NCBI GenBank assembly: GCA_900540005.1
Contig: UQEM01000143.1
Span: 1 to 6,156 of the forward strand
DNA length: 6,156 nucleotides
Reading direction: 5' to 3'
Source of the DNA: an uncultured Ruminococcus sp.
GTDB lineage: Bacteria > Bacillota > Clostridia > Oscillospirales > Ruminococcaceae
Shown: positions 1-6,123 of the stretch, piece after piece
Layout of the letters: each line of letters starts with the position of its first letter
Numbering within the stretch: position 1 is the stretch's first letter
Translations under genes and position numbers: made by a program
Notes under the pieces: model-generated
The model's input: only the letters and a program-made list of their open reading frames with translations
What the model was told of the DNA's origin: nothing
Database searches by the model: none

Positions 1-31
1 GTCGGCAGCGTCAGATGTGTATAAGAGACAG
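1..31 (+). other. Residual Nextera Read 1 adapter (synthetic)
   Basis: This is the Illumina Nextera transposase Read 1 adapter lacking its first two bases. It ends in the 19-bp Tn5 mosaic end AGATGTGTATAAGAGACAG at 13-31. It is library-preparation sequence and not part of the genome; biological sequence begins at 32. Confidence 0.98.
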
Positions 32-32
32 A

Positions 33-41
33 TGATATACT
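33..41 (+). promoter_or_regulatory. Possible extended -10 element for the aldolase-family gene
   Basis: TGATATACT matches an extended -10 (TGn followed by TATACT, 5 of 6 to consensus). It would place transcription start near 48 and give a leader of about 48 bases before the ATG at 96. The -35 region would fall in genomic sequence cut off by the adapter, so the promoter cannot be fully judged. Confidence 0.35.
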
Positions 42-54
42 ATACCCAACGATT

Positions 55-66
55 CACTTTAAAGTG
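55..66. promoter_or_regulatory. Perfect 12-bp palindrome in the leader, possible operator
   Basis: CACTTTAAAGTG is a perfect inverted repeat with no spacer. It lies just downstream of the possible -10 and 29 bases before the start codon, where a repressor dimer could bind. With no loop it is a poor RNA hairpin, which favours a DNA-binding site if it has a function. A part of the right arm (AAAGT, 61-65) is also complementary to ACTTT at 76-80. Function is inferred only from position. Confidence 0.3.
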
Positions 67-95
67 CTACAGTAAACTTTGAAAGAAGGCTCATT

Positions 96-1070
96 ATGAA
101 AGAACTTTCCAAACTCTTGAACTACAGATCAGACGTAAGAGTTGTTGATGCTACGCTGCGTGACGGCGGATTAGTTAATAATTTCTATTTTACTGAGGAG
201 TTTATACGCGCGCTCTATCTCGCCAATATAAAAGCAGGCGTGGATTATATGGAATTCGGCTACAAGGCTGATAAAGAAATGTTTGATGTAAATAAATTCG
301 GTGCTTGCAAGTTCTGCGATGATGATTTCATCCGCACAATTGTAGGCGATAATAATACCGATCTCAAGATCGCTGTAATGGCAGATGTCGGAAGATGTAA
401 CTATAAGAATGACATTCACGACCGCACCGAAAGTCCTGTTGACCTTATTCGTGTTGCCACATATCTTCACCAGATCCCTACTGCGGTAGATATGATCGAA
501 GATGCGAAATCCAAGGGATACGAAGTAAGCTGTAATATCATGGCTATTTCAAATGCACAGGAATCCGATGTAAAGATTGCGCTGGATATTCTCGGTCAGT
601 CGCCCGTTGATGTATTCTATATCGTAGATAGTTTCGGTTCACTCTATCCCGAGCAGATTGCACGGATCTCCGATATGTATCTCGATTTTGCAGCAAAATA
701 CAATAAGAAAGTTGGAATTCACGCCCACAATAATCAGCAGCTCGCTTTTGCCAACACTATTGAAGCTGTTGGTGACGGAGTTGACTGGCTCGATGCAACT
801 TATGCTTCTATGGGACGAGGAGCAGGAAACTGCGCTATGGAACTTCTTCTCGGTTTCCTAAAGAATCCGAAATATAACCTATATCCGGTTATACGTTTTA
901 TTGAAGATCACATGAACAAGCTCCGAGAGGACGGTGTTGTATGGGGCTATGATATCCAGTATCTCCTCACAGGTCTTTTCAATCAGCATCCAAGAACAGC
1001 TATTCAGTTTACTCAGGAAAAGAGAAAAGATTACGCTGAATTCTACAAGGAGATCATTGCTCAGGACTGA
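96..1070 (+). CDS. DRE-TIM metallolyase, 4-hydroxy-2-oxovalerate aldolase-like (aldolase catalytic domain protein)
   Basis: A 324-residue protein predicted to be a cytoplasmic TIM-barrel carbon-carbon lyase or aldolase dependent on a divalent metal. The family signature D-A-T-L-R-D-G-G lies at residues 18-25, with Arg22 and Asp23 as the expected catalytic arginine and metal ligand. His-Ala-His-Asn at 209-212 supplies the two metal-binding histidines. The GRGAGN segment at 240-245 gives Asn245, which matches the fourth metal ligand of HMG-CoA lyase. Residues 170-181 (PVDVFYIVDSFG) resemble the barrel strand before this site. The single barrel domain plus a short C-terminal helical part fits aldolases better than isopropylmalate or homocitrate synthases, which are longer. 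The start is supported by AAGAAGG six bases upstream. No acylating aldehyde dehydrogenase (the usual partner of MhpE/DmpG-type aldolases) is nearby, so the substrate is unknown. Related proteins are often loosely annotated as 4-hydroxy-2-ketovalerate aldolase. Confidence 0.85.
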   Translation: MKELSKLLNYRSDVRVVDATLRDGGLVNNFYFTEEFIRALYLANIKAGVDYMEFGYKADKEMFDVNKFGACKFCDDDFIRTIVGDNNTDLKIAVMADVGRCNYKNDIHDRTESPVDLIRVATYLHQIPTAVDMIEDAKSKGYEVSCNIMAISNAQESDVKIALDILGQSPVDVFYIVDSFGSLYPEQIARISDMYLDFAAKYNKKVGIHAHNNQQLAFANTIEAVGDGVDWLDATYASMGRGAGNCAMELLLGFLKNPKYNLYPVIRFIEDHMNKLREDGVVWGYDIQYLLTGLFNQHPRTAIQFTQEKRKDYAEFYKEIIAQD

Positions 1071-1084
1071 TAATTTACTGCATA

Positions 1085-1116
1085 AAAAAACTGCCTTTCA
1101 GGCAGTTTTTTCTTTT
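1085..1116. terminator. Intrinsic terminator, probably bidirectional
   Basis: AAAAAACTGCC (1085-1095) pairs with GGCAGTTTTTT (1101-1111) around the five-base loop TTTCA, followed by CTTTT on the plus strand. It starts 14 bases after the aldolase-family stop codon. Because the arms carry an A-run and a U-run, the complementary strand forms the same hairpin with its own U tail. It can therefore also end the convergent minus-strand gene, whose stop codon begins at 1126. Confidence 0.88.
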
Positions 1117-1123
1117 ATGAGTG

Positions 1124-1426
1124 TCAAATCGAAATGCGGAGGTAATTCAGTGCCTTTCCATAAATCTGCTTCGGACGCACCCTCTCGGTTATGAGCATCT
1201 CCGTAAAGTCAACAGCGTCCTCGATGTTTCGCGAAAAGTCGGGGATAACCTCCTTCTCCCCTGCCTGATAATCCTCTGCCTCAATGCCATAAGTAATCAC
1301 ATCATCCCCAAAAATGTCCAGTATTCCTGCTATCACTCTGTAGGAAACCTTATTGTCGCCATATACCTCCATGTAAACTGTTCTGTCTCTCACTTCGCGC
1401 TTGACTTTGCGCATTATTCCGAACAT
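1124..1426 (-). CDS. Small DUF6514-like protein, function unknown
   Basis: A 100-residue soluble protein without signal peptide or membrane segment. The N-terminal 15 residues are basic (M-R-K-V-K-R-E-V-R-D-R). Two features resemble the DUF6514 family of Clostridia as I recall it: I-T-Y-G-I-E-A at residues 44-50, and an acidic stretch I-P-D-F-S-R-N at 61-67 followed by a predicted helix (70-82) and a short C-terminal helix. The family has no established function that I know of, and the assignment is from memory of its pattern. The start is well supported: AGGGAG (1435-1440) lies eight bases upstream, whereas the Met at residue 5 would be about 20 bases away from it. It is a single-gene unit, with a strong promoter behind it, a shared terminator in front and another terminator isolating it from the upstream operon. 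Confidence 0.8.
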   Translation of the reverse strand: MFGIMRKVKREVRDRTVYMEVYGDNKVSYRVIAGILDIFGDDVITYGIEAEDYQAGEKEVIPDFSRNIEDAVDFTEMLITERVRPKQIYGKALNYLRISI

Positions 1427-1450
1427 ATCTGAAGCTCCCTTCTTTTGTCT

Positions 1451-1486
1451 TTGCTTTAAATCTATGAAGATAAATCCTTGCTTTAA
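1451..1486 (-). repeat. Pair of 9-bp direct repeats around the transcription start
   Basis: On the minus strand TTAAAGCAA occurs at 1486-1478, immediately after the -10 hexamer, and again at 1459-1451 in the leader. The copies are 27 bases apart, and the match continues with GA after one variable base. The spacing is about 2.5 helical turns. The position would suit a regulator binding at the start of transcription, but chance is possible in AT-rich DNA. Confidence 0.3.
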
Positions 1487-1514
1487 TTATATCAGATCAC
1501 AGGCAATATGTGAA
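1486..1514 (-). promoter_or_regulatory. Strong sigma-A-type promoter for the DUF6514-like gene
   Basis: Read on the minus strand, TTCACA (1514-1509, 5 of 6 to the -35 consensus) is followed by exactly 17 bases and then a perfect TATAAT (1491-1486). The -10 is preceded by TGA, making it an extended -10. Transcription would start near 1479, leaving a leader of about 53 bases that contains the AGGGAG ribosome binding site. This is the best promoter in the window and suggests the small gene is well expressed or constitutive. Confidence 0.8.
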
Positions 1515-1559
1515 CGGAAATTTTTCAGAGGTTTTAAGCCTTTAAGGATAAATTTGGCG

Positions 1560-1602
1560 AAAAAAGCGATTGTCGGCAAATATCGCCTGCAATCGCTTTT
1601 TT
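1560..1602. terminator. Strong intrinsic terminator after the alarmone synthetase gene, symmetrical
   Basis: AAAAAAGCGATTG (1560-1572) and CAATCGCTTTTTT (1590-1602) are perfect 13-bp arms around a 17-base loop, within which GGC and GCC can pair further. On the minus strand the hairpin begins one base after the TAA stop codon at 1606-1604 and ends with six U residues. It should end the minus-strand operon before the promoter of the next gene. The arms are symmetrical, so it can also act on plus-strand transcripts. Confidence 0.88.
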
Positions 1603-1603
1603 A

Positions 1604-2305
1604 TTATTCAAGATCGTTTATCTGCATATAAATACTCTGCATTTGCAGATCTGTTTCCGCTATCTTTTCAGCGCACTCGCGAAGCTGCTCGGAGATCTCA
1701 GGAGTTATAGCCGCTGAAGGCTTATACTTCAACTGGTGCTCAAGACTTGCCCAGAAATCCATTGCTATCGTTCGTATTTGTATCTCTACAGGAGCATACA
1801 TTTTTTGAGTTGAAAGATATACAGGAACATTTACTATCATGTGATAGCTTCTGTAGCCACTCGGTTTCGGATTCTTGATATAGTCCTTGCGCTTTATGAC
1901 AGTGAAATCATCACGTCTTGCAAGCATTTCCACTATGGCGTAAATATCGCTTATATAGCAGCAGGTAACTCTTATACCTGCAATATCCAGCAAATTGTTC
2001 TTTGCTGATTCGGGAGTGAGCGGAAGTCCTTTTTTCTGTAATTTTCCAATAATGGACTGTGGTGACTTCAATCGGCTTTCTATGTTATGTATCGGGTTGC
2101 GCTGAAACTTAACGCTGAACTCGCTGTCAAGGATATTCAGGTAAGTTTTCACTACCTCTATTGCCGAATCGTATAAATGCGAAAGCTGCAAAAAATCATA
2201 GAATACATGAGCAAACTTTTCCTTTACCGTTTCCTTGTTGTCAACGGTTGCAGGCAGATTATCGATTGCATCAATATAAAAATCCATTTCTTCCATTTCT
2301 GACAT
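1604..2305 (-). CDS. Small alarmone synthetase, RelQ/YjbM-like GTP pyrophosphokinase
   Basis: A 233-residue RelA/SpoT synthetase-domain protein that transfers pyrophosphate from ATP to GTP or GDP to make (p)ppGpp in the cytoplasm. It has no HD hydrolase, TGS or ACT domain, so it is a stand-alone synthetase. Visible motifs are R-L-K-S-P-Q-S (78-84, ATP-side basic residues), D-I-A-G-I-R (107-112, Asp107 as metal ligand), D-Y-I-K-N-P-K-P-S-G-Y-R-S (141-153, GTP-side) and E-I-Q-I-R-T (174-179, Glu174 as catalytic base), then M-D-F-W-A-S-L-E-H (182-190). The 67-residue spacing from Asp107 to Glu174 equals that between Asp72 and Glu139 of Bacillus subtilis SAS1. The last motif is closer to RelQ than to RelP. 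The N-terminus is roughly 35 residues longer than SAS1, and the C-terminal helix is present. Start: AAGGAGG (2314-2320) lies eight bases upstream. It is the third gene of the likely operon, 61 bases after the GH2 gene. Confidence 0.93.
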   Translation of the reverse strand: MSEMEEMDFYIDAIDNLPATVDNKETVKEKFAHVFYDFLQLSHLYDSAIEVVKTYLNILDSEFSVKFQRNPIHNIESRLKSPQSIIGKLQKKGLPLTPESAKNNLLDIAGIRVTCCYISDIYAIVEMLARRDDFTVIKRKDYIKNPKPSGYRSYHMIVNVPVYLSTQKMYAPVEIQIRTIAMDFWASLEHQLKYKPSAAITPEISEQLRECAEKIAETDLQMQSIYMQINDLE

Positions 2306-2366
2306 TAAAATGCCCTCCTTTCACAAGCAGAACAAACGTATCTGCAACTGTTACTTGATTATTTAA
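2306..2366 (-). other. GH2-to-alarmone synthetase intergenic gap, no terminator seen
   Basis: This 61-base AT-rich gap holds the alarmone synthetase ribosome binding site. A 5-bp stem (2327-2331 with 2341-2345, nine-base loop) lacks a U tail, so it is not a convincing terminator. I see no good -35/-10 pair. Read-through from the GH2 gene is the simplest reading. Confidence 0.5.
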
Positions 2367-5168
2367 TTATTTAAGGCAAAGCGTTTCAAGCGAAGTTTCA
2401 TACTTAGGCTCAACCCGCTCTGAGCTGACATATTCAATAATGCTCTTTACAAAAGCCTGAACTTCCGGACGTTCCTTTATTTCAGAGAGCTTTGAAGTGC
2501 AGACAAGAAGCTTGCCTGCTCCCACTCTCGCCTCATAAAGAAGTCCGAGCTTATGATTGCGCTCACAGTTGTCTATCATCTGAACTATCGGTCTGAAATC
2601 AGACTCCGTATCATCAAGAATCGCACATTCAGCATGACTTACTATGTTATACCATTGCGGTGCAGACCATTTCTTGGTCGGGAATCCGCTTAGTGCCGGA
2701 TGAGCGGTATCTACAAGAAGTCCGAGAGTTCCGACAGGAAGCTGTCTTCCCATGCTTTCAGAAATCGTTTTGAACATCGGGTAGTTCCAGAAGTCCGCAC
2801 AATAAAAGCCCTCAATACTGTCTTTCAGTTCATTCGGAAGATAAATCACTCTTTCCCCTGCTGCAAGAAGCTTTTCTGCCAGTTCGAGTTTTTCAGTAAT
2901 ATATGCGGTAATTCCGTCTCGTTCGATCACGGCAGGTATATCAAAGTCATCTTTTGATGGCTCAAAAGCCCAGAACTCGTACATATTCTGAGATATACAC
3001 GTTTCTGCGCCGTCAATTATTCTCAGTACAAGTTCATTTCTGCCTGTTGCTTCGGCTGAAAAAGTTATCTCTCCGATTCGTGCGAGTCCGATGAGATTAT
3101 CAGGGACATCAATAGTTCCCTTGCATGAACCGATACACCACTCAAGCCTTGTGCCTTTAAGCGGACTGCCACTCATGTTGCGAATATTTACAGGAACTGT
3201 TACTGTATTTCCTACGGTGATAACAAAACTATCAATTTCAGCAAGAATAACGATTCCCGAGCAGAATCCTATCCATTTATTGCGTATATTATTCTTTACT
3301 GCAAAGGATTTTTCTTCCATAAACGCGTCAAGCATTCCTACTAAAGCAGTTCCCTGACCTGTGAAATCCTGCAGATCAAGAAGCTGAAAACCTGAAATAT
3401 ACTCAGAACGCATAGCGGCTTCTATTTCAAGTTTATAGCAATTGTATGCGAGCATACCTGAAGCTTCATGCATATCATCAGCAAGTGATGACATTCCTTT
3501 CTCAGCAAGGCGCTCGCGGAAAATTTCGAGATTGCGAGCCTTCAGAGAGCCTGTATACTTCTCTATCTCGTTATAGTAGGGGTACACAAAATACTGTCCG
3601 ACCTCATGGGTAACTATAGGCTTTGAGGGAATAAGTCCGTCAGAAGCTGAATCCACCTTTACACGTTTAACACCAGTACCATACTGTATTTCAATGTAGT
3701 CAGCAGATGAATCATCGTGTTCAGAATCAGATTCGGGAAAAATAAGTCTATCATACGAATGTGATGTATTGGGTTCATCAGTCTGAATAAAGCCGTATGG
3801 AACATCACAAGCTGCATAAGAGCCGCGTATAAGTCTGTGCTTGCTGAGACGAACTCCCGAAAAGAAATCATCATTCGGCTGAATGTTTGGATAAAACTGG
3901 AAGTTATTACTGCCCTGTGTGTAAAGATGACGGCTGTCGAGCATTTTATACTCTCCGAGTATGGAATTGAGACGTTCAGTGCTGCCCCATAATTCATTTC
4001 CGAGCGACATCATCACAAACGATGGGTGGTTTCCGAATGTTTTCAGTATGCGTTTTCCCTCTTCTATCAGAAATTCCTGCTCTTTTTCATTGAAGTCAGG
4101 ATCATCAGTTGCGTGAACTGTTCCCCAAAACGGAAGTTCAGGCTGCATATAGATTCCGAGCATATCTGCGGCAGTGAACGCTGCATCAGGCGGACAGCAG
4201 GTGTGAAAACGATAGTGGTTGATTCCCCATGACTTTGCAATTGACAGAACTCTGTGCCATTCTTCAACAGTAGTGGGAGCTGCAATGGTCCTCGGGAAAA
4301 TCATTCCGTCATGCTTGCCGCGAAGGAAAACCTGCTCTCCGTTTATCTTAAAATGCATTCCGTCAGCGGAGAAATCTCTCATACCGAAAGTTACGGTACT
4401 GATGTCGGAACTTCCCTCAATTGCAGCTTTGAGCGTATATGTTACGGGAGTATGCTCACTCCACAGAGAAACATCATCTCCCAAGTCAACGACTATTTCA
4501 GGAGAATCTGAAGTTATGAGGTAGCTTTTGTTATCGACTGTTTTGCAGTCCGATGAAACTCCCCAAACATTTACATTGGCAGATCCTATTCCGTCAAGTT
4601 CAAAAACGAGCCTTACCGATCTGTTTTTAACATCTGGATAAGCCTGAATGTTCCTTATCCCTGTTTTATCAGAAATAATCAGCGAAATATCACCTGTTAT
4701 ACCGTTCCAGTTAGTCTGTGTGTCCTGCGAAGTCATGTGACCACCGCTCGTTACATATCCGACATTGCTGACCATAACGCATATATCAAGTTTACCGTGT
4801 ATTATGTGATCGGTAACATCATAAACGTGAGGCGCGCAAAGACTGTCAAACTCTCCGACAAAGCTGCCGTTTACCCATAATTTTGTAATACGAGTACGCT
4901 CAAGAAAAAGCTCTACGCGAGATTTTTCGGGTATGGCTGAAACATCAACGCTTTTGTAATACCATGCGTATCCTTCATATTTGTATTTGTCCGTAAGGAA
5001 GCCGTCCTCACGGTTTTCGTTGATCCTGCCCTTTTCCGCCAGAGAGGTTACGGAAGAGAGAATGATTGTGTCATTTGGTTCTTTTGAGAAGAAATGCTCA
5101 TTAATGCCGAGCATTTCTTCATCTGCACGAAAACCCCAATCGCCTTTGAGATCTATTTTTGTTATCAT
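2367..5168 (-). CDS. Glycoside hydrolase family 2 exo-glycosidase, cytoplasmic, substrate unknown
   Basis: A 933-residue retaining glycosidase. Domains in order: GH2 sugar-binding jelly roll (about 1-165, with L-W-V-N-G-S-F-V-G-E-F at 97-107), immunoglobulin-like sandwich (about 170-262), TIM barrel (about 263-625), another beta-sandwich (about 640-735) and a C-terminal alpha/beta domain (about 740-915). The acid/base is Glu392 in S-L-G-N-E-L-W-G (388-395). The best nucleophile candidate is Glu522 in V-T-H-E-V-G-Q (519-525). They are 130 residues apart against 76 in E. coli LacZ, because of an insertion around 436-512. The stretch G-F-Q-L-L-D-L-Q-D-F-T-G-Q-G-T (593-607) and the C-terminal domain resemble large GH2 enzymes I recall from pectin-degrading Bacteroidetes, so a plant-polysaccharide side chain is a fair guess; beta-galactosidase, beta-glucuronidase or beta-mannosidase activity cannot be assigned. 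There is no signal peptide, so it acts on imported glycosides. A modest GGAG (5179-5182) lies ten bases before the ATG. It follows the TPM gene by 42 bases. Confidence 0.9.
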   Translation of the reverse strand: MITKIDLKGDWGFRADEEMLGINEHFFSKEPNDTIILSSVTSLAEKGRINENREDGFLTDKYKYEGYAWYYKSVDVSAIPEKSRVELFLERTRITKLWVNGSFVGEFDSLCAPHVYDVTDHIIHGKLDICVMVSNVGYVTSGGHMTSQDTQTNWNGITGDISLIISDKTGIRNIQAYPDVKNRSVRLVFELDGIGSANVNVWGVSSDCKTVDNKSYLITSDSPEIVVDLGDDVSLWSEHTPVTYTLKAAIEGSSDISTVTFGMRDFSADGMHFKINGEQVFLRGKHDGMIFPRTIAAPTTVEEWHRVLSIAKSWGINHYRFHTCCPPDAAFTAADMLGIYMQPELPFWGTVHATDDPDFNEKEQEFLIEEGKRILKTFGNHPSFVMMSLGNELWGSTERLNSILGEYKMLDSRHLYTQGSNNFQFYPNIQPNDDFFSGVRLSKHRLIRGSYAACDVPYGFIQTDEPNTSHSYDRLIFPESDSEHDDSSADYIEIQYGTGVKRVKVDSASDGLIPSKPIVTHEVGQYFVYPYYNEIEKYTGSLKARNLEIFRERLAEKGMSSLADDMHEASGMLAYNCYKLEIEAAMRSEYISGFQLLDLQDFTGQGTALVGMLDAFMEEKSFAVKNNIRNKWIGFCSGIVILAEIDSFVITVGNTVTVPVNIRNMSGSPLKGTRLEWCIGSCKGTIDVPDNLIGLARIGEITFSAEATGRNELVLRIIDGAETCISQNMYEFWAFEPSKDDFDIPAVIERDGITAYITEKLELAEKLLAAGERVIYLPNELKDSIEGFYCADFWNYPMFKTISESMGRQLPVGTLGLLVDTAHPALSGFPTKKWSAPQWYNIVSHAECAILDDTESDFRPIVQMIDNCERNHKLGLLYEARVGAGKLLVCTSKLSEIKERPEVQAFVKSIIEYVSSERVEPKYETSLETLCLK

Positions 5169-5210
5169 TAAAGTTCAACTCCAAATTTTTCTGTTATTTT
5201 CTTATGCGGA
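5169..5210 (-). other. Short TPM-to-GH2 intergenic gap consistent with an operon
   Basis: The 42 bases between the TPM stop codon and the GH2 start contain the GH2 ribosome binding site. I see no inverted repeat and no U-tailed hairpin, so the two genes are probably on one transcript. Confidence 0.55.
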
Positions 5211-6089
5211 TCACGCCTCAGTTCCGCCCATTGCATCTGTTATCGCCTTTATTGCAGCTTCATATTCGCCCTTTGCAGCTAAGGTATTTGCCTTACTTAC
5301 CGCAGTTGAAAGCTTTTGAGGGATTTCACCGTCTGATACGGCAGTCACGGTTTTGGAAACAGTATCTATAAGCAGCATAGTTCCGTTTGTTCCTGTGTAA
5401 TGCCTGTCAAAATAGGATTGCAGAAGCTCCTGATTTGCCGTTCCTGTGCTGTTTGAGGTTACAAGCACAGATATCTCGGCATTGCAGGCTGCGAGGGCGC
5501 TGTCGATTTCGGCACCTTTTTCCGATGTAAATACTCCTGCATTATCGAAAATATGAGATGGGCAGTTCTCAGCAAGTTTCATGAGTCTGGTGACAGCACC
5601 TTCATAATCACCACTGACTATTTCCTTGGTCGCCCAGTAGAACTCCTGCTTTTCGGCTTCGTCAGTTACATAAACACCGCAGCTTCCTGTTCTGAAAATA
5701 TAGTCATTGTTTGTGTCATTGTTGATGAGCAGGAGAAATCCACTGCCCTTGCCTTCATAAAGCTCATTATATGCTTCCTGTGCGTACTCATAGGGCGTTT
5801 TGCCGCCAAGGTCATTAGTTGTGACAACTGCGGCATTAATGAGCTTTTCCTTGTAAAGTGCCGCGGTGTAAGCATTGCAGTTTGCAACAGCTTCAGTTGA
5901 GAGAACCGCTGCATTATCATAAACGTATGTACCTTCCACGGCTGTAAGGACAGATGTCTGAACCGTTGCAGCGGTAGTCTCCTCAACAGATGTTGCAGGC
6001 TGTATGTCATTTTCATCAGTGTAAATTCCGCACCCGCATTGAATACCTATACATAATATTGCTGCCGCAGCGGCAAAAATTTTCTTCAA
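5211..6089 (-). CDS. Secreted, probably lipid-anchored protein with two tandem TPM-type repeats
   Basis: A 292-residue extracytoplasmic protein when read from the TTG at 6089. It begins M-K-K-I-F, then a hydrophobic Ala/Ile stretch (residues 4-17) and Cys18-Gly-Cys20, giving a lipoprotein-like signal. The lipobox is not canonical, since Gln18-type residues rather than Leu sit at -3 of the second cysteine. A Thr/Glu-rich linker follows (about 21-53). Repeat 1 starts V-Y-D-N-A-A-V-L-S-T-E (56-66) and matches the TPM domain (TLP18.3/Psb32/MOLO-1, PF04536). Repeat 2 starts I-F-D-N-A-G-V-F-T-S-E (180-190). Both contain an L-L-I strand (near 120 and 239) and end with G-D-Y-E-G-A-V or G-E-Y-E-A-A-I (160-166, 274-280). 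There is no C-terminal membrane helix or Gly-rich tail, as seen in many bacterial TPM proteins. Bacterial TPM function is poorly defined; phosphatase activity is known for a plant member. Start: AGGA (6099-6102) is nine bases before TTG but directly abuts the ATG at 6098, and the GTG at 6107 has no site. First gene of the likely operon. Confidence 0.82.
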   Translation of the reverse strand: MKKIFAAAAAILCIGIQCGCGIYTDENDIQPATSVEETTAATVQTSVLTAVEGTYVYDNAAVLSTEAVANCNAYTAALYKEKLINAAVVTTNDLGGKTPYEYAQEAYNELYEGKGSGFLLLINNDTNNDYIFRTGSCGVYVTDEAEKQEFYWATKEIVSGDYEGAVTRLMKLAENCPSHIFDNAGVFTSEKGAEIDSALAACNAEISVLVTSNSTGTANQELLQSYFDRHYTGTNGTMLLIDTVSKTVTAVSDGEIPQKLSTAVSKANTLAAKGEYEAAIKAITDAMGGTEA

Positions 6090-6098
6090 AAATATCAT

Positions 6099-6102
6099 TC
6101 CT
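6099..6102 (-). promoter_or_regulatory. Ribosome binding site that favours a TTG start
   Basis: AGGA on the minus strand, preceded by GTT, is nine bases upstream of TTG at 6089-6087 but touches the ATG at 6098-6096, which is too close for normal initiation. Starting at TTG also gives a typical M-K-K lipoprotein leader. An in-frame stop at 6122-6120 shows that the gene cannot extend further. Confidence 0.5.
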
Positions 6103-6123
6103 AACACTTGTAATATACATTAT

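Noticed and set aside
171..470. 99-codon open frame on the minus strand inside the aldolase-family gene
   Set aside because: It lies wholly antisense to a gene with clear catalytic motifs and has no recognisable domain of its own.
96..1070. 2-isopropylmalate or homocitrate synthase
   Set aside because: At 324 residues it lacks the C-terminal regulatory domain, and the signature ends in D-G-G rather than the D-G-x-Q typical of those synthases.
1604..2305. Truncated bifunctional RelA/SpoT
   Set aside because: The gene has its own strong ribosome binding site, a complete synthetase domain and a terminator straight after the stop; its length fits stand-alone small alarmone synthetases.
2327..2345. 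Hairpin between the GH2 and alarmone synthetase genes as a terminator
   Set aside because: The stem is only 5 bp with a nine-base loop and no U tract follows on the minus strand.
3659..4524. Several open frames of 68-112 codons on both strands within the GH2 gene
   Set aside because: They overlap the GH2 catalytic region, their translations show no domain features, and both catalytic glutamates are read in the long frame.
2367..5168. Naming the GH2 gene lacZ or uidA
   Set aside because: Spacing of the catalytic glutamates, the nucleophile motif and the C-terminal domain all differ from those enzymes, so the sequence gives no support for a specific substrate.
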